Assembly (NCBI RefSeq): GCF_035984655.1
Contig: NZ_JAXCHT010000022.1
Span: 1-64,000 of the forward strand
Reading direction: 5' to 3'
DNA: 64,000 bases
From: Actimicrobium sp035984655
Lineage (GTDB): Bacteria; Pseudomonadota; Gammaproteobacteria; Burkholderiales; Burkholderiaceae_D
Below, piece by piece: positions 17,695 through 26,228 of the stretch (positions are counted from its first letter, which is position 1; each line of letters starts with the position of its first letter). The notes beneath the pieces are model-generated. The model searched no databases. It saw nothing but the letters and a program-made list of their open reading frames with translations, and had not been told where the DNA came from. Position numbers and translations under genes: made by a program.

Positions 17695-18765
17695 ATGAAA
17701 CGTCGTCAATTTCTCGTCAGCTCGTCCGTCCTTGCCCTGAATGGCGTGCTGTTGGGTTCTAGTAAAGAAAGCCTGTCCCAGTCGGTGGCTGCCATTGATC
17801 CCGTTGCCGAAATAAAAAAATTGAGAATTGCCTCCGGGACGTTCGCCGGCGCGTATTTGATTGCGCCGGCTGGCCGCATAAACTGGTACTTCACCAATCT
17901 CGGTATTCTGCCGATCATCCAGTATCTGAATGCCGCCGATCTTGATTTATATATTCGAACCTATCTCGACTTGTATTTGCGTCGACTGGAGCCGAACTCG
18001 TCAATCCAGGACATCAATTTCAGCGGCGCGCCGACCGGTGCATTTCAACTGGTGCTGGCCGATTCCGACGACTCCTACGCGGCAACCACGCTGTCGATCG
18101 TTGCACGCTATTTGCGCGCCAGCCAGAACTGGACGTGGTGGGACGCCAACAAGGTCAAACTGAAAACCATGGCGTACCGCAATCTCGCCATGGCGATGAA
18201 GTCCAATGGCATGTCCAGCGTGTTTCAGGCGCCGCGCAACAGGGCAAATTCATTGGGCTACCTGATGGATAACTGCGAGGTCTATCGGGGGCTGCGCGAT
18301 TACGCTGCACTGTTGCGCGAACGCGGTGAAACCATCGACGGCAATTACTACAATGCCTTCGCCACCCGCATCACCGATCGCATCAAGCTCAGCCTGTTCG
18401 ATACCACCCGCAGCGGGTTTATTCCGAGTGACGGCGACAACCGCGCCGGCATTGCGTTTTATGCCGACACTACGTGCCAGGTGTTTCCGCAGGCGTTTGG
18501 CCTGTCGGAGCTATCGGCTTACTTCGACAAGGCCTGGGCCTATTTGAACAAGACCACGCCGGGCTGGGAAGACGGCCGCTACGACGCGTATCCGTGGGCC
18601 GTTCTTGGCTTTGTTGCGGCCAGGCGCGGTGCGACGGCGCAGGCGCAAACGCAGATGCGCATGGTGGAAAACAGATTCGCCGGCGACCGCGGTGTCGTGA
18701 CGATCAACGAGCTGGGTTTTTACCAGCGCACAAAAAGCGTGATGGCTGGTCGCACCGACACCTGA
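17695..18765 (+). CDS. Tat-exported hypothetical protein, possibly glycosidase-like
   Basis: A 356-residue protein with an N-terminal MKRRQFLVSSSVLAL, a twin-arginine-like export signal ending near residue 30. The rest is rich in aromatic residues and regularly spaced helices, with acidic motifs such as LADSDDSYAAT and GWEDGRYDAYPW. This resembles (alpha/alpha)6-barrel carbohydrate-active enzymes such as GH8, but I see no decisive signature. It stands alone with its own ribosome site. Family assignment is tentative; export is better supported. Confidence 0.6.
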   Translation: MKRRQFLVSSSVLALNGVLLGSSKESLSQSVAAIDPVAEIKKLRIASGTFAGAYLIAPAGRINWYFTNLGILPIIQYLNAADLDLYIRTYLDLYLRRLEPNSSIQDINFSGAPTGAFQLVLADSDDSYAATTLSIVARYLRASQNWTWWDANKVKLKTMAYRNLAMAMKSNGMSSVFQAPRNRANSLGYLMDNCEVYRGLRDYAALLRERGETIDGNYYNAFATRITDRIKLSLFDTTRSGFIPSDGDNRAGIAFYADTTCQVFPQAFGLSELSAYFDKAWAYLNKTTPGWEDGRYDAYPWAVLGFVAARRGATAQAQTQMRMVENRFAGDRGVVTINELGFYQRTKSVMAGRTDT

Positions 18766-18829
18766 GACAGGCTCAAGTCGGGGGGGATGTGGGGTAAAAT
18801 CATGCTTTGCCGACAGCGTCCCCACCCCG

Positions 18830-20770
18830 ATGTCCTATCAAGTTCTCGCCCGAAAATACCGTCCCCGCAGCTTCGATACGCTGGTCGGGCAGGAGCACGT
18901 AGTGCGGGCGCTGACCCATGCGCTCGATACCGGGCGCCTGCATCACGCCTATTTGTTTACCGGTACGCGCGGGGTCGGAAAAACCACGCTGTCGCGCATC
19001 CTGGCCAAGTCGTTCAACTGCATTGGCAGCGACGGCCAGGGCGGCGTGACGTCGCAGCCCTGTGGCGTGTGCGATGCCTGCACCGCCATCGATGCGGGCC
19101 GCTTCGTCGATTACATCGAACTCGATGCCGCCTCCAATCGCGGCGTCGACGAAATGGCCCAGTTGCTGGAGCAGGCGGTGTACGCGCCGTCGAATGCGCG
19201 CTTCAAGGTCTACATGATCGATGAAGTCCACATGCTCACCAACCATGCGTTCAACGCGATGCTCAAGACACTGGAAGAGCCGCCCGAGCATGTCAAATTC
19301 ATTCTTGCCACCACCGATCCGCAAAAAATCCCGGTGACCGTGCTGTCGCGCTGCCTGCAATTCAATCTCAAGCAAATGCCGCCCGGGCATATCGTCGCGC
19401 ATCTCGATGACATCCTCGGCCAGGAAGGCATCGCGTTCGAGACGCCGGCGCTGCGCTTGCTGGCGCAGGGCGCGCATGGATCGATGCGTGACGCGCTGTC
19501 GCTGACCGACCAGGCCATTGCGTACGCCGCCGGCACCGTCACGCTCGACGCCGTGCAGGGCATGCTGGGGGCGCTCGACCAAACGTATCTGGTTCGCGTG
19601 CTCGATGCGCTGGCGCAAAAAGACGGTGCGGCCTTGCTGTCGGTGGCCGACGAAATGGCCGCGCGCAGCCTGTCGTACAACGGTGCCTTGCGTGATCTTG
19701 GCACGCTGCTGCACCGCATCGCGCTGGCGCAATCGGTGCCGGCCGCGTTGCCTGACGACTTGCCGGAACGTGCCGACATCCTGCGTCTGGCCGACTTGTT
19801 CGACGCCGAAGAAGTCCAGCTGTTTTATCAAATCGTGGTGCACGGACGCAATGAGCTGGGCCTGGCGCCAGACGAGTACGCCGGCTTTTCGATGACGCTG
19901 CTGCGCATGCTGGCGTTCCGCCCGGCCGACGGCGGCGCCTTGCCAGCCCCGACGCCGACGCCGCGCCCGGCGCCAGCGCCGGCTGCACGCTTGAGCGCGG
20001 CGCCACAGGCGGTGACCAGCAGCGCGCCGGTCGCGCGCGCGACGACGCCGGTCAATGCAGCGCGCGCAGCGGCGATGGATGCGGTGCGCGGGATTACCCG
20101 ACCCAACGGCGGCGTCGCTGCCGCGCCGCCCGTGCGTCCCGTTGCGGCGAAAGCCGAACCGAAACCACGTATCGCCACGCCTGCGCCGTGGGACGATGCG
20201 ATGCCGCCGATGGGCGAGTTCCCGGATGCCGCCGAACCCGTTGCCGTGGCGGCGCCGACGCCAGCCCCGCTGCCAAAAAAACCTGAATTTGTCGCTCCCG
20301 TGGCCGCGCCCGAACCCGTCGCGCCATTGGTATTGACGCCGATTCCGGCCTTGAACTGGGACGGTGACTGGCCGACGCTGGCGGCCCTGCTGCCAGTACG
20401 AGGCGTGGTGCAGCAGCTGGCCTTGCAGGCCGAGCTGATCCAGTGCAGTGATGGCGACGACATCGAAATCGCACTGCGGGTGCCGCTCGAAACGCTGGCC
20501 TCGGCCGCCAACGTCGACAAGCTGGCGACCGCGTTGAGTAGCCACTTCAATCGGCCCCTGCGCGTGCGCATCGAAATCGGCAATGTCCGTCACAGCGCCA
20601 ATGCCCGTGGCCAGGCCGAGCGCGCCGAGCGACAGCGCCAGGCTGAACAGCAAATTCAGGCCGACCCGTTTGTGCTGGCGATGATGCGCGAATTCGGCGC
20701 CACCGTGGTACCCGGCTCGATCCAATCCCTACAAGACAATCCGATGAACAGCAAGGAGCAGCGACCATGA
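18830..20770 (+). CDS. dnaX: DNA polymerase III subunits gamma and tau
   Basis: A 646-residue clamp-loader ATPase (E. coli tau is 643). The AAA+ core shows Walker A in GTRGVGKTTLSRIL, the zinc-binding CGVCDACTAID region, the DEVH Walker B region (MIDEVHMLT) and the SRC sensor motif (LSRCLQF). A Pro/Ala-rich linker covers about residues 365-490, then the tau-specific C-terminal domain. An A7 slippery run at 20275-20281 could give a 485-residue gamma form. The stop overlaps the ybaB start. Confidence 0.97.
   Translation: MSYQVLARKYRPRSFDTLVGQEHVVRALTHALDTGRLHHAYLFTGTRGVGKTTLSRILAKSFNCIGSDGQGGVTSQPCGVCDACTAIDAGRFVDYIELDAASNRGVDEMAQLLEQAVYAPSNARFKVYMIDEVHMLTNHAFNAMLKTLEEPPEHVKFILATTDPQKIPVTVLSRCLQFNLKQMPPGHIVAHLDDILGQEGIAFETPALRLLAQGAHGSMRDALSLTDQAIAYAAGTVTLDAVQGMLGALDQTYLVRVLDALAQKDGAALLSVADEMAARSLSYNGALRDLGTLLHRIALAQSVPAALPDDLPERADILRLADLFDAEEVQLFYQIVVHGRNELGLAPDEYAGFSMTLLRMLAFRPADGGALPAPTPTPRPAPAPAARLSAAPQAVTSSAPVARATTPVNAARAAAMDAVRGITRPNGGVAAAPPVRPVAAKAEPKPRIATPAPWDDAMPPMGEFPDAAEPVAVAAPTPAPLPKKPEFVAPVAAPEPVAPLVLTPIPALNWDGDWPTLAALLPVRGVVQQLALQAELIQCSDGDDIEIALRVPLETLASAANVDKLATALSSHFNRPLRVRIEIGNVRHSANARGQAERAERQRQAEQQIQADPFVLAMMREFGATVVPGSIQSLQDNPMNSKEQRP
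20275..20286 (+). promoter_or_regulatory. Putative programmed -1 frameshift site in dnaX
   Basis: The reading frame is CCA AAA AAA CCT GAA. After a one-base backward slip on the A7 run (20275-20281) the ribosome would read ACC and then TGA at 20284-20286. This mirrors E. coli dnaX, where slippage on A6G adds one residue and stops to make gamma. The predicted product ends in the linker after the AAA+ and collar domains, where gamma should end. I see no strong stimulatory stem-loop or upstream Shine-Dalgarno-like element. Confidence 0.6.
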
Positions 20771-21093
20771 TGAAGAACCAGTTGGCAGGCATGATGAAAA
20801 AAGTCCAGTCGATGCAGGACGACATGAAGAAAATGCAGGACCAGCTTGCGTTGATTGAAGTCGAAGGCCAATCCGGCGCCGGACTGGTGAAGGTCGTCAT
20901 GACCTGCAAGAACGACGTCAAGCGCGTCACCATCGATCCGTCGTTGCTGGCCGACGACAAGGACATGCTGGAAGACCTGGTGGCGGCCGCCGTCAATGAC
21001 GCGGTGCGCAAGGCCGAGGCCCTGACCAGCGAAAAAATGGCGGGCGTGACTGCCGGCATGCCGATTCCACCCGGCTTCAAGATGCCGTTCTGA
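20767..21093 (+). CDS. YbaB/EbfC family nucleoid-associated protein
   Basis: A 108-residue dimeric DNA-binding protein. The N-terminal Met/Lys-rich helix (MMKKVQSMQDDMKKMQ), the IEVEGQSGAGLVKV strand region and a C-terminal GMPIPPGFKMPF tail are typical of the family. The start overlaps the dnaX stop (ATGA), and recR follows seven bases later: the conserved dnaX-ybaB-recR order. Confidence 0.95.
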   Translation: MMKNQLAGMMKKVQSMQDDMKKMQDQLALIEVEGQSGAGLVKVVMTCKNDVKRVTIDPSLLADDKDMLEDLVAAAVNDAVRKAEALTSEKMAGVTAGMPIPPGFKMPF

Positions 21094-21100
21094 TGCATCG

Positions 21101-21697
21101 ATGAAGACCCCGTCGAGCCTCGATTTCCTGACCGATACCTTGCGCCGCTTGCCCGGCGTCGGCCCGAAATCGGCGCAGCGTATTGCGTATCACCTGATGC
21201 AGCATGACCGCGACGGCGCCGCCTTGCTCGGTCGCGCCTTGACGCAGGCGGTCGAGCGGGTGCAGCATTGCAGCCGGTGCAATACCTTCACCGAAAATGC
21301 GGTCTGCGAAACCTGCCTCGATGGCGGGCGCGACGCCACGCTGCTGTGCGTGGTCGAAACACCGGGCGATCAGCTGATGATCGAACAGACCCTGACCTAC
21401 AAGGGCTTGTACTTTGTGCTGATGGGACGGCTCTCGCCACTCGATGGCATTGGCCCGAAAGACATCCACCTCGACAAGCTGATCCTGCGTGCGGATGACG
21501 GCGTGGTCACCGAAGTCGTGCTGGCGACCAATTTCACCAACGAAGGCGAGGCCACCGCCCATTACATCAGCGAGACGATGAAGGCGCGCGGCCTCAAGGT
21601 CAGCCGCCTGGCGCGCGGTGTGCCGGTGGGCGGCGAACTCGAATATGTCGACGCCGGCACCATTGCGCGGGCCATGCTCGACCGTCGTACAACATGA
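21101..21697 (+). CDS. recR: Recombination protein RecR
   Basis: A 198-residue RecFOR-pathway protein that helps load RecA at gaps. It has the N-terminal helix-hairpin-helix (RRLPGVGPKSAQRIAYHL), a Cys4 zinc finger (CSRCNTFTENAVCETC), a Toprim domain (LLCVVETPGDQL) and the C-terminal SRLARGVPVGGELEYVD segment. It is coupled to the genes on both sides; its stop overlaps the next start. Confidence 0.97.
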   Translation: MKTPSSLDFLTDTLRRLPGVGPKSAQRIAYHLMQHDRDGAALLGRALTQAVERVQHCSRCNTFTENAVCETCLDGGRDATLLCVVETPGDQLMIEQTLTYKGLYFVLMGRLSPLDGIGPKDIHLDKLILRADDGVVTEVVLATNFTNEGEATAHYISETMKARGLKVSRLARGVPVGGELEYVDAGTIARAMLDRRTT

Positions 21698-22932
21698 CGG
21701 TCGCTGCCGGACCGCTGGCCGGCATCAAGGTGCTGGAACTCGGCACCTTGATTGCCGGTCCGTTTTGCGCACGCATGCTGGCCGAGTTCGGCGCCGAGGT
21801 CATCAAGATTGAATCGCCTGACAGCGGCGACCCGTTGCGGCAATGGCGCGTGCTCAAGGATGGCACCTCGCTGTGGTGGTCGGTCCAGGCGCGCAACAAA
21901 AAGAGCATCACGCTCAATCTGAAAACGCCGCAGGCGCAGCAAATCGCGCGCCGGCTCGCGCTGGACGCCGACATCATCATCGAGAATTACCGCCCCGGCG
22001 TGCTCGAAAAATGGCAGCTTGGCTACGACCAGCTCAAGGCCATCAACCCGGCCACGATCATGGTGCGCCTGTCCGGCTACGGCCAGACCGGGCCGATGAA
22101 GGATTTGCCCGGCTTCGGCGCCATCGGCGAGTCGATGGGCGGTTTGCGCTATGTGTCGGGCCACCCGGACCGCCCACCGGTGCGGGTCGGCATTTCGATT
22201 GGCGATTCGGTCGCGGCACTGCATGGCGTGATTGGCGCGATGATGGCGTTGCGCCACCGCGATGCCAGTGGTGGCCGCTGGAATGGCAAGGGCGGCGCCG
22301 ACTGCAGCGCCGGGCAGGGGCAGATGGTCGATGTCGCGCTGTACGAATCGGTGTTCAACCTGATGGAGTCGCTGGTGCCCGAATTCGATCACGCCGGCAT
22401 GGTGCGCGAACGCACCGGCGGCGCCTTGCCGGGGATTGTCCCGTCCAATACGTACACCACCGGCGATGGTGAAAACATCGTCATTGCCGGCAACGGCGAC
22501 GCCATCTTCAAACGCCTGATGCTGGCCATCGGCCGCGCCGATCTGGCCGCCGACCCGCAACTGGCGCGCAACGACGGGCGCGTGCCGCGCACTGCCGAAA
22601 TCGATGGCGCGATCCAGGCCTGGTGCACGACCCAGACCATCGCCTCGGCGCTGGCTGTGTTGCAGGCAGCCGATGTTCCGGTCGGAAAAATTTATTCAGT
22701 GCGCGACATGATGAGCGATCCGCAGTTTCTGGCGCGCGATATGTTCGAACAGCACGCGTTCGCCGATGGCACGCCGGTGAAGTTGCCGGCGATCTCGCCG
22801 AAACTGTCGGCCACGCCAGGACAAACCCGCTGGCTCGGGCCTGCGCTCGGTGCGCATACGACAGAAGTATTGGCGGCATTGGGGTATGACGCGGCGACCA
22901 TCGCGCAACTGCGCGCCGATGGCGTCGTCTGA
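21694..22932 (+). CDS. CaiB/BaiF family (class III) CoA-transferase
   Basis: A 412-residue enzyme transferring CoA between carboxylic acids. Visible family segments are GIKVLELGTLIAGPFCARMLAEFGAEVIK-type N-terminus, NKKSITLNLK, and the active-site-containing IIENYRPGVLEKWQLGYD with its Asp. Substrates of this family range from oxalate and formate to carnitine and are not readable from sequence. It is joined to recR by a four-base ATGA overlap, though the functions look unrelated. Confidence 0.9.
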   Translation: MTVAAGPLAGIKVLELGTLIAGPFCARMLAEFGAEVIKIESPDSGDPLRQWRVLKDGTSLWWSVQARNKKSITLNLKTPQAQQIARRLALDADIIIENYRPGVLEKWQLGYDQLKAINPATIMVRLSGYGQTGPMKDLPGFGAIGESMGGLRYVSGHPDRPPVRVGISIGDSVAALHGVIGAMMALRHRDASGGRWNGKGGADCSAGQGQMVDVALYESVFNLMESLVPEFDHAGMVRERTGGALPGIVPSNTYTTGDGENIVIAGNGDAIFKRLMLAIGRADLAADPQLARNDGRVPRTAEIDGAIQAWCTTQTIASALAVLQAADVPVGKIYSVRDMMSDPQFLARDMFEQHAFADGTPVKLPAISPKLSATPGQTRWLGPALGAHTTEVLAALGYDAATIAQLRADGVV

Positions 22933-22956
22933 CCGGTTCAGGATCAATCAGGAGAC

Positions 22957-23097
22957 ATGATGAACAAAAATTTCTGGAAACAATTTGCGATTGCCCTGGC
23001 GCTTTTCCTGGCCGGCTACTTTACCTTCAACAGTTCCTTTTTTTCGCGTGGCGACAAGGTCTCGACAATCTCGGTCAGCCTTGCGGCGCAGACCTGA
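22957..23097 (+). CDS. Small single-span membrane or exported protein
   Basis: This frame encodes 46 residues starting MMNKNFWKQF, with a hydrophobic stretch ALALFLAGYFTF followed by a short polar tail. A clean AGGAGA lies just upstream of two tandem ATGs (22957 and 22960). It sits 24 bases after the CoA-transferase stop. I recognise no family. The strong ribosome site and membrane-like segment support a real small gene, but there is no homology evidence. Confidence 0.55.
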   Translation: MMNKNFWKQFAIALALFLAGYFTFNSSFFSRGDKVSTISVSLAAQT

Positions 23098-23188
23098 CGC
23101 AGAACCGGAAAGCGATCTACACTTGAACCCGCAAGTGTAAAGAGCGGTTCTGGTCATCCTGACGCACCCACCCGACAAGAGGAAAAAC

Positions 23189-23623
23189 ATGAGACATCAA
23201 CGCACTTCCATTTTCGCCGCCGCACTGCTGACTGTACTGCTTGCCAGCGGCTGTGCCGATATGGGCAGCAAGGCCGGCAGTGACGGCGTTGCCCTCAATG
23301 GCAGCAAGGAAGTCCCGCCCAATCCATCCGCTGCGACCGGTCTGGTCCGGATCGCGGTTGCCGCAGACCATTCAGTCAGCGGCGGATTGACCACCAGGGG
23401 GATCGAAGCCAAGGCGGCCCATATTCATCAGGCTGCACCCGGCATGAATGGTCCGGTCATTGTGGGCCTGACCAAGGCCGCGGATGACAGCTGGATCGTG
23501 CCACCCGGCGCCAAACTCACTGACGAGCAGTACGCCAGCTATCAAGCCGGCAATCTGTACGTCAATGTGCATTCGGCGCAGTTCCCGGGCGGCGAGATCC
23601 GGGCGCAGCTGAATTCGAAGTAA
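23189..23623 (+). CDS. CHRD domain lipoprotein
   Basis: A 144-residue protein with signal peptide and lipobox LLASGC (lipidated Cys about residue 23), then a CHRD domain. Domain hallmarks are SKEVPPNPSAATG, AAHIHQAAPGMNGPV and the C-terminal YVNVHSAQFPGGEIRAQL. CHRD domains were named from chordin, and bacterial members are exported with unknown function. GAGGAAA upstream fits the start at 23189. Confidence 0.88.
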   Translation: MRHQRTSIFAAALLTVLLASGCADMGSKAGSDGVALNGSKEVPPNPSAATGLVRIAVAADHSVSGGLTTRGIEAKAAHIHQAAPGMNGPVIVGLTKAADDSWIVPPGAKLTDEQYASYQAGNLYVNVHSAQFPGGEIRAQLNSK

Positions 23624-23629
23624 GGCGGC

Positions 23630-24412
23630 TCAGCCTGCGGGCGGCGTGGTCTCGGTCGGCAAATAGCGCTGACTCCACGCCGCGATGATTTGCGCCACGT
23701 ACACGGCGTCGCTCTTGCGCGTCAGGAGATGATCGGCATCGTCGAGCGAAATAAAACTCTTCGGATGCTTGGCCGCCGTGAACAGGTGCAGCGCATTCGA
23801 GATATCGACGGTGGTATCGTGCGGCGAATGCATGACCAGCAGCGCGCGGCGCAGATGACCGACTTTGGCGGTCAGCCGGTGCAGTGCTGCATCTTCGAGA
23901 AACTGGCGCTTGATGCGAAATGGGCGTCCCGCCAATTGCACTTCGGCCTCGCCGGCGGCATTGATTTCAGCCAGCTGATCACCAAACAGATGGGCCACGT
24001 GGGTCGGATCGCTCGGTGCGCCTATCGTCACGATGGCCTTGACCTCGGCGATTTCGCTGGCCGCGGCCAGTACCGCCGCGCCGCCCAGGCTGTGCCCGAT
24101 CAACAGGGCGGGCGCTTGCCACTTGCTGCGCAAATGATTGGCCGCGGCAACCAGATCGGCGACGTTCGACGAAAAATTGGTATTGGCAAACTCGCCTTCG
24201 CTGGCGCCGAGTCCGGTGAAGTCAAAGCGCAACACTGCAATCCCATGTTCGGTCAGCGCTTGCGCGATACGGCTGGCGGCAAACACATCCTTGCCGCAGG
24301 TGAAGCAGTGCGCAAACAAGGCAATCGCGCGTATCGGTCCGTCCGGCGCATCGAAACGGGCGGCGAGCTTGTGTCCATCGGCCGCGGCAAAATCGGTACG
24401 TTCTGTTCGCAT
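23630..24412 (-). CDS. Alpha/beta hydrolase
   Basis: A 260-residue hydrolase. The nucleophile elbow is GHSLGG, the acid lies in MHSPHDTTVDI and the His in DDADHLLT. HCFTCGKD and RFDFTGLGASEGEF mark the group that is often fused to an OsmC domain; here the protein ends without OsmC. The start at 24412 has AAGGA six bases upstream. Earlier in-frame ATGs lack such a site. Substrate unknown. It converges on the CHRD gene with a six-base gap. Confidence 0.87.
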   Translation of the reverse strand: MRTERTDFAAADGHKLAARFDAPDGPIRAIALFAHCFTCGKDVFAASRIAQALTEHGIAVLRFDFTGLGASEGEFANTNFSSNVADLVAAANHLRSKWQAPALLIGHSLGGAAVLAAASEIAEVKAIVTIGAPSDPTHVAHLFGDQLAEINAAGEAEVQLAGRPFRIKRQFLEDAALHRLTAKVGHLRRALLVMHSPHDTTVDISNALHLFTAAKHPKSFISLDDADHLLTRKSDAVYVAQIIAAWSQRYLPTETTPPAG

Positions 24413-24570
24413 GACGAATCCTTGCATTGGGTGAGTGTGGTGCATTGCAGGTGAGTTGCAGGTGGCTTGACTATAGCGGAAGTCGACCCGCAAAACAGTC
24501 TCCGATAAAGACGCTGGTCAGGGCCGATACTGCGTAAAATGTCGGCTTCCCATCCGCAAAGGCAATTTCC

Positions 24571-24837
24571 GTGAAAAAAACCGGCATGGCAAAGACAGAC
24601 GCCAAGAAATTGATGGGCAAGACCACCGCGCCCGGCTTGAGTGCTTTCGAAAAAACCGACACTGTGGTGGTCGATCGGCGCGAGCAGCGCAAACGCGACC
24701 AGGCCGCCGGTCTGGTGCCGTTTGCCGTCAAGCTCAACAGCGCACTGGTGTTGCAGTTACAGGCAGCGGCCAAGGAGAAGAATGTGGATTTGAACACGCT
24801 GGTGGGTGACCTGCTGGCGGCTGCACTGGCCGGCTAA
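24571..24837 (+). CDS. Small basic protein, possible ribbon-helix-helix fold
   Basis: An 88-residue protein with a Lys-rich N-terminus and a C-terminal PFAVKLNSALVLQLQAAAKEK then DLNTLVGDLLAAAL, arranged as one strand and two helices as in ribbon-helix-helix DNA-binding proteins. The GTG at 24571 has AAAGG eight bases upstream; ATG at 24586 is an alternative. TAAAAT at 24535-24540 may be its -10 element. No toxin partner gene is adjacent. The fold is inferred from pattern only. Confidence 0.65.
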   Translation: MKKTGMAKTDAKKLMGKTTAPGLSAFEKTDTVVVDRREQRKRDQAAGLVPFAVKLNSALVLQLQAAAKEKNVDLNTLVGDLLAAALAG

Positions 24838-24873
24838 ACGCCGCACCGCAGTCGCGGAACTGCGCTGGTTGTA

Positions 24874-26055
24874 TCAGGCCAGCCGGTTTCCCGCTTGCGG
24901 ATAACTCGCCGCGCCGAAGGGTTCGGCACGCGTCGCCGATCCGAACAATGGCCCGGCCGCTTGCTCGCTCTGCGGTGCATTCAGCGTCGATACCACCCGA
25001 TTGCGTCCGGCCAGCTTGCCCTGGTAGAGCAGTGCATCGGCGCGCGTGATGGCTTCCGTCATGCTGTTGCCGTGCTGCCAGCTCGACACACCGAGCGTCA
25101 TGGTTACCGTGATCGCTGGTGCTGCTTGCGCCGCAATGGCGAGTGCCGCAACTTTTTCCCGGATGCGTTCTGCCACCAGCACGGCGCCCGCCAGGTCGGT
25201 ATTGGGCAACAGGATCAGAAATTCTTCACCGCCCCAGCGTGCCGCACAGTCCTGACTGCGGATCGATTGCGTGATCGCCTTGCTCACCGTAACCAGCACC
25301 CGATCACCGCCATCGTGGCCCCAGCGATCATTGATCGTCTTGAAGTGATCAATATCGCAGATGATCACGGCCAGGCCATGCGGATGGCGCAATTGCTGAT
25401 TGGCTTCGTAATTCGCCATCTCCGTCATGTAACGGCGATTGAACAGTTCCGTCAGCGGATCGGTGGTCGCCATCAGGTTCAGGCGATTCTGGGTGTCGAC
25501 GATGGTGCGGTAGTAGTAGAACGAGAGATAGCCGAACATGCAAAACACGGCGGTGATGTTGAAATACCGCAGCGCCGTCAAGGCGCCGGGCTGGAGCGGT
25601 TCGAGTGGTGCCAACACGGTTGTGACCACATTCAGGCCGACATAAAAAATCCACAAGCCGAACACCGCGGCAACCGATCGCCAGGTCCTGGTATTGGAGA
25701 TGAACATGGTCGGGATGAACATCAACAAGTAATAATGGAAACCGCTTTCCCAGCCGGCCAGCACGGTGCCGATTGCCGCATGAATCGGACTTTCCAGCCA
25801 GATCATCAGTATCGCCAGGCCATTTTTGCGCTGTGACAGAAAGCGCCAGGCACAGGCGTACATCGCCAGCGCAATCGCGCTGATCCAGGCCTGGATGGGT
25901 GATCCGATCACGTAGAAGAGGATGAAAAAGAGGCAGTCGATCAGCGCTGCAATCTGGATGCATCGCTTGATGACAATCCAGAAGGAGCGCTTTTTTGCGT
26001 CGTGCAGCAGCGGATTGGTGCGTGTATGTGGATGGCTTTTTGCATGCGCTGCCAT
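24874..26055 (-). CDS. Membrane-bound diguanylate cyclase (GGDEF)
   Basis: A 393-residue protein with about six membrane segments in residues 25-200 and a C-terminal GGDEF domain that should make c-di-GMP from two GTP. The active site reads RWGGEEFLIL, with the substrate-binding DIDHFKTINDRWGHDGGD ahead of it. The RSQD tetrad five residues before GGEEF is an intact inhibitory I-site (RxxD). The sensed signal is unknown. No EAL domain is present. Confidence 0.93.
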   Translation of the reverse strand: MAAHAKSHPHTRTNPLLHDAKKRSFWIVIKRCIQIAALIDCLFFILFYVIGSPIQAWISAIALAMYACAWRFLSQRKNGLAILMIWLESPIHAAIGTVLAGWESGFHYYLLMFIPTMFISNTRTWRSVAAVFGLWIFYVGLNVVTTVLAPLEPLQPGALTALRYFNITAVFCMFGYLSFYYYRTIVDTQNRLNLMATTDPLTELFNRRYMTEMANYEANQQLRHPHGLAVIICDIDHFKTINDRWGHDGGDRVLVTVSKAITQSIRSQDCAARWGGEEFLILLPNTDLAGAVLVAERIREKVAALAIAAQAAPAITVTMTLGVSSWQHGNSMTEAITRADALLYQGKLAGRNRVVSTLNAPQSEQAAGPLFGSATRAEPFGAASYPQAGNRLA

Positions 26056-26166
26056 GATGTGCCCACCCGGAAGTATTGGTTCTTGAAATTTCCCGACGAC
26101 AACCTAAGTATCACCGGGAAATTTGCGGTGCGCAACACTTTAAGTTGCGACTTGTCAGATACCAAC

Positions 26167-26197
26167 AATAAAAATGGGCACCCCCCGTGTGCCCATT
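26167..26197 (-). terminator. Intrinsic terminator of the subtilase operon
   Basis: A nine-base perfect stem, AATGGGCAC (26173-26181) with GTGCCCATT (26189-26197), has a seven-base loop. Read on the minus strand it is followed by a run of five Ts. It lies about 30 bases past the subtilase stop. Confidence 0.8.
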
Positions 26198-26228
26198 GCA
26201 AAACATCCGATCCGGGTTTGGCGTAGGG

